The notes under the pieces were generated by a model. The model was not told where the DNA came from and did not search any database. It saw nothing but the letters and a program-made list of their open reading frames with translations. From Hermatobates lingyangjiaoensis (Eukaryota > Arthropoda > Insecta > Hemiptera > Hermatobatidae): a stretch of DNA of 64,000 bases. The stretch covers positions 1,116,001 to 1,180,000 of the forward strand of contig JAPFBL010000002.1 in NCBI GenBank assembly GCA_026182355.1. The letters run 5' to 3'. The position numbers and the translations under genes are program-made. Positions 11,675-23,400 of the stretch are shown piece after piece (within the stretch, counting starts at the first letter, position 1; the number at the start of each line of letters is the position of its first letter).

Positions 11675-11960
11675 TTGTTGGGATCCTGAACCAGTACGCT
11701 AATGAGCGGACTTTCTACCCGCGGACACCAACCCAAGACCAGGAACTCCAAGGCAGCAGCTAAAGCCACTGTTGTGACATCACAGTGAATGTGACCAATA
11801 AGGGCGGAGTGCACCCTAGGACGCCGGCCCAGGGTAGCCCTCCGCCCAGCTTGTGCCTTTCTTAGTTCACACCATGAGGGTATAACTACCCAGGCGTGTT
11901 AAGCCCCCCCACCACGACAAGGTGAAGGCACATCGGGGGGGATTATGGTATCATAGTAAG
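11560..11960 (+). mobile_element. Probable non-LTR retrotransposon 3' region
   Basis: A GC-rich block (for example GACGCCGGCCCAGGGTAG and CTACCCAGGCGTGTTAAGCC) stands out sharply from the AT-rich surroundings. A short open frame runs to 11763 ahead of it. The structure resembles the end of ORF2 plus 3' UTR of an insect LINE, but no reverse transcriptase motif is present, so the family is a guess. Confidence 0.4.
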
Positions 11961-12497
11961 AAATAGTTAGGATACAATTTAATTCGTTAACTCGATAAAC
12001 TAATGAAGATGAGAAAAAACATTCCGAGAGTTTTACAGATTTACATGTTTTTTTGAACCACCAAACCTATATTTTTGATTCCCACTGTGTGACTGAATTG
12101 GTGTCCATCAATAATTTTCAAATCAAACTTTTGCTAACCATAATGTTATTTGACAGGCATATAGTTTTTCTTGTAGTTAACAATGCTGCTATTCTCGTTA
12201 ATACTGAAAAATAGCAAAGATTCTTTATTGTACTTTATGCTGATACCGATACTCTTTTTTTATAGGGACATCTGATGAATGTAGAAAAATGTCGTTTGAA
12301 TTGAGTATTGCATGAAATAAATGTCATCAATTTTGAATAAATATGATAAAAAAGAAGACTGTTATTATTACGCTCTATCTGGGGTCACTTGCTTCAACAG
12401 CATTTCATTTCAAACAGTACTCTATTCACAATAACCGTATATGAATGCTAAATTTTTTTTCATATTAACTCTTTTTGAATTAAGCTAGCTTCAATAT

Positions 12498-12575
<78 letters not shown>
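12498..12575. repeat. Compound (AC)n-(AT)n microsatellite
   Basis: About 20 AC units with one AAAC interruption are followed directly by about 18 AT units. It lies in intergenic DNA between DCTN6 and the foldback element. Confidence 0.97.
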
Positions 12576-12576
<1 letters not shown>

Positions 12577-14316
12577 CCTATATTTTCCCATTCGTAATCC
12601 TTTCTAAACGATACTGGATTTATTAATGACGTTTTATGATTGCTGTATTCGTTACTGAAAATTTTATGAACAACACTCAATTAACAATAACGCTTTGTGA
12701 ATTGTTTATTTTTCCAACAGTATAAACAACATTTGATTTAACAATAACTTTACATGAATACTATCTTTTTATTACTTTATTGTAAGTAAGTACAGTGATC
12801 GTGAAAAAAATTGATCTCGAGATTTAGACGTATTTACAAGTTTTGAGATCCCAAAAGTCGTTTTATCACTTTTTTTGAGTATATACAAAAGTTTGTAATC
12901 GCTACAGTCCACAATCTTTGATGGAGAAAATTAATTTTAAACAAATTATTATTTTTATATTATTTAAATTTTATATTATTTAATTTTAAACAAAAATATT
13001 TTAAACAAAAATAGGACCGGACCCATAATGCAGATGAATCTATCTATATCTAAAATTGATACTTAGAGTTTTGTAATCAAAAAAATTGAAATGATAATGA
13101 CTTAATATGAAATTTAAGAAGACTATAATTTTTACATGTAAAAAATAAATACTAATCAAACATATAATTTCTGATGCTCTCCAGGGTATGATGGATTTAT
13201 CTAATAGAATGCTCTAACCAATCTGTATGTTGCACCATTGAAAACAACTTAATATTAGATGTAGTTTTCCTAGTATTTATGAATCATATTATCTTTGGGT
13301 AATATTGAAGTAAAAGGAATGAAGTCTTTCGTTCTCTGTTACAAAACAGAAACTAATTTTAAGCTGATTCTTTGGTGATTCGATGTCACTGACATTTTTC
13401 TTACATCTTTCTGATATTTTTCAGACAAAATTGGAATATTTTAGTCTTAAAGGGAAAGTTTTTTCTTATATCTTCAATGTACAAGAAGGTTAGATAAACG
13501 ACATGAAATGAAACAAACAAATGAAATGTTACAGGTGGCCATTTAAGATATCCACTGGCTATAGGAAGAAAAGCCATGTTCTCTTGTAAAAGATTATTTC
13601 GTAACACAAAAACTTTGGTTTTTACAAAAGTGTTCTTATTGCTGCAGTAATACCAATGATATATATGCATCATTTGTAGTACGCACAAAAATGAGGGTGT
13701 TTATAGATAATTGGTTCAATCACTGTGTGCTAAGTCCATGATTAAAGACTAATAAACATCTCCACTTAAACATTTAATCGAAATTGATTTTCTTTTTTTT
13801 TAATAACACTATAGATTTATTACTGCTTTGACGATTATTATAACAAATAAAATGATTACAGCCAAATGAAAGAATACCATACATATTAATTTAAATGTAA
13901 ACAACACAAAACATCAGTTGGTTTTTAACTTTAACGATTTTAATATTATGTTTACTTACAGTAAAGTCGAGTGAAGGCCACTACAGATTTCCTTATTTTA
14001 ATAACTTAGGAACAGTTTTTATCAACCAAAGCTTCATTAGGTTTTTGTATTTCTTTTAAAAGAAAAAGTGTTTCTTGTTTAAATAGGTTTATGACTAATT
14101 GGTAATAAGATAATTTATGTTAGTTAATTTGATGTATAGAATGTACATACATCTCAAAAACTAGTACACAGTTACTAGGAGTATACATTTCAGCGTACTG
14201 GATTTGATACGTGTTCTTTGAACGGGGAAATTACACCTTTCTTTATTGCATGGTGGCAATTTGGTTAAATAATTTTAGAATAATTTTAAATAAGTATGAG
14301 CATATTTACAAAGGGA
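12576..14316. other. AT-rich intergenic DNA with one dispersed repeat
   Basis: No exon is supported. At about 12790-12900 the string GAGATTTAGACGTATTTACA and its surroundings resemble a segment at 45066-45180, so an old low-copy repeat is present. The 95-codon minus frame at 13401-13688 is AT-rich with no domain and was not called. Confidence 0.4.
12790..12900. repeat. Dispersed repeat, first copy (second at 45066-45180)
   Basis: The shared pattern is GAT..GAGATTT(A)GACG.ATTTACA followed by TTTTGAGATC and, a little further on, a T-run. Weaker echoes (GATTTAGACGTTTTGAGG and GATTTACACGTTTTGAGG on the minus strand) occur near 48.8 and 49.75 kb. The element type is unknown. Confidence 0.45.
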
Positions 14317-16444
14317 GTAGCGGCTAATGGTGTGCTACCCCCATAAAACCGTTTTTTTGCCAATTTTTCGATATTTTATTTTTTTGCATCAATTGAGGTA
14401 ACTATAATACGTTTCTGTGAACTGATATTTTTTTCTAGATCACCAAAGAAGCCTCCTGAATTTTTTCAGCCCTTTACATTGCGATTTAAACTCAACAATG
14501 GATTCATATTTATCCTGAAAACTCAATTTTTACTGATTTTTTGGCACAAAAAAATTAATTGTAAAAGTTCTAAAGCGAAATTTAAAAACACCTATTTATA
14601 TGTTGTAGCCCAGTTAATAACGAGTCGAAAGCACCATTAAACGTGTAAATATCTCTTTTCGGTGAGGAGACAATCCGGTTTTAGTAAAAGTATGTTTTCC
14701 CTGTATTCTGGGATATGCTTCCTTCTATATATTGAAACTTTTTTTGCAACTTTTTGACGACTCAAGTTTTTGAAAATATACTTTCTTTACTTTGTAACGT
14801 TACCGCGAATGAAAATATGTAAAAAAAAATTCTACGGGGTATTTCATTAGTTTCATAAGATGTCATACGGAGAATAGCAGTAATTAACTCTCTTGTGCGA
14901 GGCACAGCTACATTTAAAGAGGTTGGGGCTTGAACTGATCCCGTGTTAAAAACTTCATGACAAAAAATAGACAGCATTTTTATAGGTTTTACAAAATGGT
15001 GTAAAATTCAAAAACGATTAACTCGCTAGATACTGAGAAAAAATTATTAAAACATGGTAAAAATTCATTGCATCTTATGGAAATTGGCAGGTTTTAATTA
15101 TTTTAGTTATACTCCGCTCTTAAAAAGTTAATGAAATTTTGATATCTATTGTAAAATATAGTTAATATTACCGGTGCAAAAACTTGCTCAATTCGCCTCG
15201 TTAGATTTCGTGCGATTACAGTTTGTTAGAATAAACAATGACTGTTTCAATCGGTGTCTTACATAGCTGAGCTTATTTCAGAGGATGGTAGCATTTACAT
15301 GCATTACTTGATTGAAGACAAAGGGTTGTTAAAATGAGAAGTTAAGTCGGGACATATTAATCGAAAGAGTTGAAATGTTATGTTCATTACGAACCAAACA
15401 TTGTAGGCCGAAGTGGGATTAAGCGTTATGTTAATGGTTTACATACTGTTTGATGCTGTTCACACGTAGCCACGCTTATTTATTATTTATCATACCGACG
15501 ATATTTAGCAGAAATTATTCGATCTGCGCAAATATTTAATGATTTGTTTTCTATCAAACAAACAGAACCAGTAATCGACGAAGATTATAATATATTGCTA
15601 ATTGTAATGTGTTTACACTGTTTTGAATAAAATATCTTGGTAATATTTGGAACCAATATAATTTTTTTAGCTATATAATTATTCACTCGTAAAAATATTT
15701 TTTTTACAATAAACATTTTTCTGGATCTTTACGAATTAGATTTTGAAGATGGAGGAGATGTCTAGTTTAAAAATAGCAACACTGCCCGTTCAACATTTAA
15801 TGAAATACCCCGTAGAATTTTTTTTTACATATTTTCATTCGCAGTAACGTTAAAAAGCATAGAAAGTATATTTTCAAAAACTTGAGTCGTCAAAAAGTTG
15901 CAAAAAAAAAGTTTCAATATATAGAAGGAAGCATATCCCAGAATACAGGGAAAACATACTTTTACTAAAACCGGATTGTCTCCTCACCGAAAAGAGATAT
16001 TTACACGTTTAATGGTGCTTTCGACTCGTTATTAACTGGGCTACAACATATAAATAGATGTTTTCGAATTTTGCTTTAGAACTTTTGCAATTAATTTTTT
16101 CATGCCAAAAAATCAGTAAAAAACGAGTTTTCAGGATAAATATGAATACATTGTTGAGTTTAAATCGCAATGTAAAGGGCTGAAAAAATTCAGGAGGCTT
16201 CTTTGATGATCTAGAAAAAAATATCAGTTCATAGAAACTTATTATAGTTACCTCAATTGACGCAAAAAAATAAAATATCGGAAAATTGGCAAAAAATGGT
16301 TTTATGGGGGTAGTAACCCCATGCAGCATCAAATATTGACTTTTGATGATTTGTACCTTTTTTCACCATTTTTGACCAAGTTTTAGGTCGAATAAATAGA
16401 ATCTCGTGGGGGCCGCTCGACCATTCTTACCCCGCTACCCCCTT
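14317..16444. mobile_element. Foldback element with about 530-bp inverted arms
   Basis: The left arm (14317-14850) and right arm (15796-16444) are reverse complements at high identity over more than 500 bp. The outer ends are CAAAGGG(A/G)GTAGCGG and its complement, followed inward by GGTAGCAC/GGGGGTAG-type G-rich strings. The left arm lacks about 100 bp near its outer end that the right arm retains. The roughly 945 bp spacer starts next to a minus-strand coding-like frame (14762-14977, with PTSLNVAVPRTRELITAILR) that runs into the arm. No transposase or clear target duplication was identified. Confidence 0.8.
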
Positions 16445-19400
16445 TGAAATGTAAGTATTCTAGCAGTATGGTATAAGCTATTCTCGTGATACGTTATATT
16501 TTCTGAACCAATACATTAAAGTATATTTTTTCACTTATTAATATACATGTCATCGTTTATACTTTACTATAGCAGTTAAAGTATAGTAATTAAGTATACA
16601 TTCGATTTTGTAACTTTCACGGATTTACACCTCACCTGAGTTCTTTTTTGATGTCTGAACCAATAAATTTACAGGCTAATTCTTCACTTATTAAATTCAA
16701 TTTTTTGTTTATAAAGTTTGGTTGCAATATAAAATAAGGTTTTGCAAATTGTATTAAAAATATGTTTTGAAATGTTTACAGACTTCGCACATCTCAGGAT
16801 CAACTCAGTATATTTTTGGTTATCTACCTGTGGCTGCGTCGATGTTAATCGACAGTGTTACTTCAAATCCAATAACTGACCGTCTGACAGATTTTAAAAG
16901 CACTTGACAACAATATGATCTCAGAGTGAAACATAAGTAACATTAGTTTTTGGTAATATTGAAGTATGGGAGAGCCACACTATTGTATTTTATGGCAAAA
17001 CGGGTACTAACTTTAACCCGTTCTTCTGGTGATATTAGAAACTTTGATATTCATATTACTGGCAAACTAGCAATTTAAAATTGGCGATTTTTGGCATACC
17101 TTTTTTACTACAACTACTTCTAAGGCATACTATACTTACCATAACATTATAATGGTGTTGCATTAAAGTATTCAACCTTCGAGGTTATTATGGAGTTTAA
17201 TAATAATATGCTAACGGTATTTAAAACGGTTTTTATTATTAATATTATTCCATAATACATGTTATTGACAAAAAGACTAGGTTAAAAAATGTGATACAAT
17301 TACTGAGCGTTCATGATATGAAAGATATAACAGCATAACTTTAATTTCAAATTGAGGGCATACATTAAGTTAGCCCTGAACAACAAAAGCCGTAACAAAC
17401 TGTACCACAGACAGGGTAACAATTGAACGTAGTAACCATCACTTGAAATAACCAGACTAGAATAACTTTACCTTCAACTAGCGTTTCATATGTACGTAGG
17501 TGCAACACTGAGGGTAGTATTCAATGCAGGATTACTATCGAAACTACTAATCAATTTGTTGACAGGTAAACAACATGCTTATCGCACAGTCTTAATGTTA
17601 ACAATATATTTTAACAATATTCATTAATTAGTTTGTATAATGATAGTGTAATTCTAACCAATTGAAAATATAGCAGAGTACAATAAGCTCAAGTGAAACT
17701 TACTAAATATTTGTAATATTATATTATAAATATATCAGCAGTTCAAAAAACTATTAATAATTTAAAAAAAAAGTAAGTAGATTAGTAAATAATCAAGGAA
17801 CAAATATTTTTGTTTAAATCAAATAATAGCAGGAAACTTTAATTTTCATTTTTTTTATATATATAATATTTTTTTATTATACAGATATCCTAATTTCCTG
17901 AGTTGATCAAAAATGGGAAGATAAGGCTTTTATAGACATTGTATTGTACATTACAAGGGAAATTCACAAAAGAAAAACAATAGGTATTGTTTTCAGAAAT
18001 GCACTATAATCTCTAAGGGAAAAATATAAGCAACTCAGTAAAAAAAAAAAAAAAAAGTTATTAAACTTTATCCACTTGTGGTGATATTAGTCAACAATAT
18101 CTTACCTTCTGTTAACATACCTGACTGAAGTTGACATTTCAGTTAAACCTCTACCCCTAAATTCATAAATATATACTCACATTATGTTGCTTCTTCATAA
18201 AATTTATTAAGAAAGTCCAATCTTTGACCGATCTCAAGATGGTCAAGTTAAAACATTATTTTAATTTTATTACAATTGATAATTTTATTATCATAAAATA
18301 AAAAAGAGTTTCATTTTAATAACATTATAAGAAAAATATATTATCCGAACATATTCCGAATAAGTGTGTTTTTAATTTACTCAGTGTACCGATATTCCAA
18401 GTCTAATTAGAGATGTCAGCACATAGTATAGACACTCAGATCACACGATGAAACCATTACACACATTACACACTCAGTTTGCTCTGGAATATTGACAAGT
18501 TCCGAAAAAAGTAGGGCGTTAAGGAAATTTTCGAAGTAAAATTAGATCATGTTCTTATAAACTATAAGCTTCATATTGCAGAGAAAATTCGCAATTGATT
18601 TTTTGAATAAATGAATCTGTTAATTATGAATGAATCAAATTTTTAGGTTAACCTTCTCATACTGAACACCAAATTTGAAGAGAAATATGCATAAAACTAC
18701 ATCGTAATCAATCAATCATTTGAATTATTTTAATTCTTTTTAAATGAAAACTAATTATATATATAAATATAAAGTAGTTGAAGGCCTCACTTGATGATTA
18801 TAACAAACAAGAGATACCTAATTAAAAAGAAATTTGTTGTTGGGGAAAATTCAAGTCTCTATATAAAAAAAACGCGTTGTTAACACGTTTCGAGCATGTA
18901 GTGTTCTTTATGTTACATCAACTTGTTGGATTCCATTCTATATGAAAAAACACTATGCATTCGAACACAACTTTGTTTATACAAATACTTTGTATGATTG
19001 CACAACTTTTGATTGAAACAAAAACAAATTCGTTGAAATCTTTTTATAATAAATAATATATCAATGTAATATAAGTATGAATTTGTAAACATTTTAGAAA
19101 ATATGTATTCTCAAGTGGAATTGAATTATCATCGATTAGTCAACATGATTATCTTGTTACAATAAATGGCTCTTAAGTTTTAATCGGTGCATAATGATGT
19201 TTACGATGAATTTCCAAAAAAATATATAGTAGCTCTGTATCATACGATGATGCAGGTTCAACCCCTATAAATTACATGAAATATAAAAAATTATGTTGAA
19301 TGTACAAAAAGTTAACTAAGGGTGGTTTTAATGTTAACCTACTGGACGGAGCGGAGGAACAAACTCTGCCCCAGAGATATTGTCTAAATTTTCCATAATC

Positions 19401-20370
19401 CAGAGTCTAACATATTCACCATAACACTAACAATACTAACCACTAGTGGAGACTCTTAACAATACAAAGCTGATCGCAACATGCTACATAACGTTATCAC
19501 AATCATTTACACAAAATAACAATTATATATGTATTTATATAACAACACGTAAAATTTAACAAATTCCGTTTTGAAATAAAAGAAATGAACATTCCATTTT
19601 GCCTATTTACAAATAATTCATTCATATAAATGTGATTGTTTAATTTAAAAGTAAGTTTATTTCGTCTATACAAAATTGATTAAAAAACATAACTTAAACA
19701 ATTAATTATTAAGGATTATATTGTTAATAATAAAGAAATAAAAATAACATTTTTGATATAACAGATTAACTTGTTAAGGACGCGTTATACGTAGAATTCC
19801 TATAACAACTGTTCGTACAATAAAACTTTATATAAGGTGGGACTCACATTATGGCTAACAGTTTTTGATTTTACCACGTTTATATAACAACAATCTAGCA
19901 CATTTGTCAACTAGGGAATTTTCGCACACGGATATATACCTCATAACAACATTTACAAAAAATCTTGTACTTTCATACAAGCATTAATCAACATTGCGTT
20001 AATTTATAACAGTTCAAGAGTTAAACCTTGGTAATCACCCAGTGGAAACAATTCATTATAATGAAATGAAACATACATCTTTTATATATTATGAGTCGCA
20101 ATTTAAAGTGGAGTACTAATGGAAAAACTTATTCTTTGAGAACATCATCTGAATAGGCAACTCAATTTTATAAATATAAAAGACGCATGCAACCACCAGT
20201 TTACAAGCACTCCACAATCTAAATGTATTGCTTATACTTGAGTGATTACCATTAACAATAAATAACATTATAAATCTATGCATTACTATGTCATTGACAC
20301 AAGCAAATACTGATCGTTTGTCAGAAATAGTCCATTTTTTAAAATCTGGCACTCCAAATTTTGAAATGAT
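16445..20370. other. Intergenic DNA between foldback element and GDAP2 3' end
   Basis: AT-rich DNA with a poly(A) run at about 18040-18057 and a short hairpin-family fragment at 18850-18935. The GDAP2 3' UTR lies immediately below 20371. No further coding exon was found. Confidence 0.4.
18850..18935 (-). repeat. Fragment of the short hairpin family seen at 52.9 kb
   Basis: On the minus strand it reads AAGAACACTACATGCTCGAA, then ACGTGTTAACAA. This is closely related to AAAAACACTACGTGTTCAAA in the hairpin at 52942-53114. Only one arm is recognisable here. Confidence 0.5.
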
Positions 20371-20412
20371 TTAAGTAGGCGAATTGTAATTAAAATATCT
20401 CAGTCCATTGAC
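20371..20412 (-). CDS. GDAP2: GDAP2 terminal exon
   Basis: A 42-nt exon after the acceptor GTTTTTCAG encodes VNGLRYFNYNSPT and TAA. It corresponds to the ENGPYYTSYPPSP tail of human GDAP2, so the short exon is believable despite its size. Confidence 0.85.
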   Translation of the reverse strand, partial: VNGLRYFNYNSPT

Positions 20413-23400
20413 CTGAAAAACAAACTTATTAGATGGTAAACAGTGAAAAGTTGAGAGAATAATTTTCAAAGCTTTAGTAAGTACTATTATTATATTTCCT
20501 TCAAAAGAGAAAAATTGATGATACATTACCGGCTTACATAATACAGGTAAATGAAAATCGTACTTCAATGCTTCGTAAAATTACAGAAACATTATTAAAA
20601 ATTATAGTCAAAAGTTAATAAAGTTATCAGATTTTTTTACGCGAATAACGTCTTTGTGGAGATTTGGCTGTTTCAGAGTAACTCTTGAATTACTGTGTAT
20701 CTTGTGGTAATAGGACAATTATTTTGGTGTCACTTAAAATATACGAACAAAATGATAGAGACTTTTTTTTATTTCAAATAGTTAGGTTAGGTTACAATGG
20801 CCATCCCGAGAGAGAACACACATAGGCTGTAAGTCTATTATTAAGTAAGTCTATTATTATTATTGAGATACCACAAAAAGAGAATTGGGGGGGCTAGTCT
20901 CCCCCGTCCCTAGTCCACTCGAACTATCTCGAGAGAACAATAAATTTTCGGCAGATCCCTGATACCAGTGGATGCTAATTCAAATAATTAACTATAACTT
21001 TTTTTAATGTCACAAGTAATATTATTGTGTATTTGGTTGGATGTATTCAGGCGCTCGTAGTACCAGCCATACATGTTGAGGACGGTCGCACGGAGAACTC
21101 CTTCCTCCACTTCTAACTCTGTTACAATGCACAGGACCCTCCGCCACTCTTATCGTGTTATTCAGCTTTTTTTTCAACTCATTCTATCTCATCGTCTCAG
21201 AAATACTTCATTTTTAAGTAATTCGCTTTTAGAGTATCAATAGATTAAAAATCAATCAATAGATTATTATTATTCATTGAGTAATTAATTGGCCTGAGTT
21301 TAACGCAAATTTAATAGTTGGATTTAAATTAAACTTTAATAAAAACTAATGTTTAATTTGAGCATAGAAAATTATCGTTGCTTAAATAAAACATTTCAAA
21401 ATTATAATAAGATATTGATATAGCTTCTAGACCACTGATTTTTAAAGTTCAAAGATGGGTGTCTTGAGGATTTTTGGTCTAATAGGCCAAAAACTTTGGA
21501 CCAAAAATCCTCAAGAAACACATCTTTGAACTATAATAAGATATTTGTTTTTTAAACAAAAAACTTACAGTCATGTCGTACTCTGTAATGAAAGCTGGTA
21601 TTTCCAGATCGACTGGACGAACAACGCTGTAGAGATATTCTACACCAGGGAGACTATGAACTTTGTTCTTTATTGCAGGAGCCATAAAGGTTGTAAACCA
21701 CCAAGCAACCATCTGCAATGTGACAAATTATATTCATCTATTGAAAATTTATTCGAAAAAGTCAAAATTTAAATCAACTTTCACTAAAATGTATAACCAA
21801 TTCTGGCATTGATTAAGCAGTTTTAGTCCAGGAAACTTGTTTATAGAAGAATATAATATTACTATATTCACCATAAATAAATGCATATACAAAGTGTAAT
21901 TAATAAGAAAAGAAAATAAAAAACATTAAAAATAAATAAAAAACTAACAGTTACGTTTGGGCCAGTTGGGTGTCATATTACACTCTCTAAATTAATTAAG
22001 AAATAAATTTTCTTATTTATGCAATTTCGAATTTTTTTTTTGTTTATTATTATTTATATCCAACCTCTCTTCATCCTCGCTTTTGTCTTCCCGTCTACTT
22101 GGGTGCTTATTCATGTGTTTAGTACCCTTGTAATAGTCTCCAGGCGCAAAAGTTCTTCTTGGACAAATTACTCTATCTCCTAACGACGACCTTTGCAATG
22201 GTCGAAATATTAAAAAGTGAGTTTAATCTGTGATATTTTTAAAATATATGTTACTTTTTTTTGGAAGTAATCAGTCAAGCTGATATATATAATCGAAATA
22301 TAAAACGTACCACGAAGCCAACACGTCAAATTACACAGAAAGAATAAAAATAAAATCTGATATAGGTAACTTTTATATTTCGATTCTTGCCGTCATTAGG
22401 AGTGGAAATGACCCGATAGGAGTTTATACTACGATAGGAGTTTATAGGACTGGGTAAAACTACATCTGCTAGACCAAACAGTGGTACTGGCAAATGAAAA
22501 GGGAAGAACAAATAACAGCGAACAGAAGAGATAAAGTCAGTAAAAAAAATAATATAATAATAATAAAACAATTAACTCAATAATCAAAATAAAGGATATA
22601 TATTTAAATATTATAGGATATATAATATAAAATAATATTAAAAAATACTAACTTAAGAAAATGAAAGAAATAACTAACAGGGTGAACAAGTTTTAGTGAA
22701 CAAATGTCACTAAAACTTTAATAACTCAACACACCTTAATTATAACCATTTAAATTCGCTATGTACTCAGTGATTAATGGAGTTTTATTTTTTCAATTAA
22801 TAACATTAAAAGCTTTTTTCTATGTTTATTAAGTTCTTTAGCTATAATATTAACTGCCCCATCAAAATCAAATGAGTACCCTCCATTCTATGTATATGTA
22901 TTCATTATATATACTAAAACTACATGCATACAGGTGAGTCACATTCTAGGATAATAATAATTGTATCATTTTTAATCATTACAATAGTAAATGCTAAAAA
23001 TAATTCTTTTTTTAAATTCAAGCATAGAACCTTAAATTTACACATAGCGTGTTGTCTATTAGTACACAATTATATTAATTTTGATTTTATACTTTTATTT
23101 TTAATAAGTTTCTACTAACTGAAAATGTAGTTTACATACCGTCAGTGGTTGAAGAAGACTTAAGAGTATTTTACTTCAACTGTTGTTACTTTTAAGATGA
23201 ATGTGTCATCCCTTTGCATTTCTTAACCCATTAAATTAATAACAGTAAGTTAATTATAAGTAATTCATATATAATTCTTGTCTAAACATATAAGTAAGAT
23301 TTAGTCGATTAATCTAAACTATATTCTTTTTTTACATAAGATATTTTAATTCTGACCAATTCTAATTTACTCGACTATGCAAAAGTAAAAATAATAAAAA

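Noticed and set aside
12480..12680. 66-codon minus frame with (Tyr-Ile)n and (Cys-Val)n
   Set aside because: Direct translation of the AC/AT microsatellite.
14397..16332. Foldback arms read as protein on either strand (for example the 107-codon minus frame at 16009-16332)
   Set aside because: The arms are AT-rich inverted repeats with equally open frames in both copies and no domain.
21545..21772. Plus-strand frame over a GDAP2 exon
   Set aside because: It is the complement of the 21569-21712 exon, whose minus-strand translation matches GDAP2.
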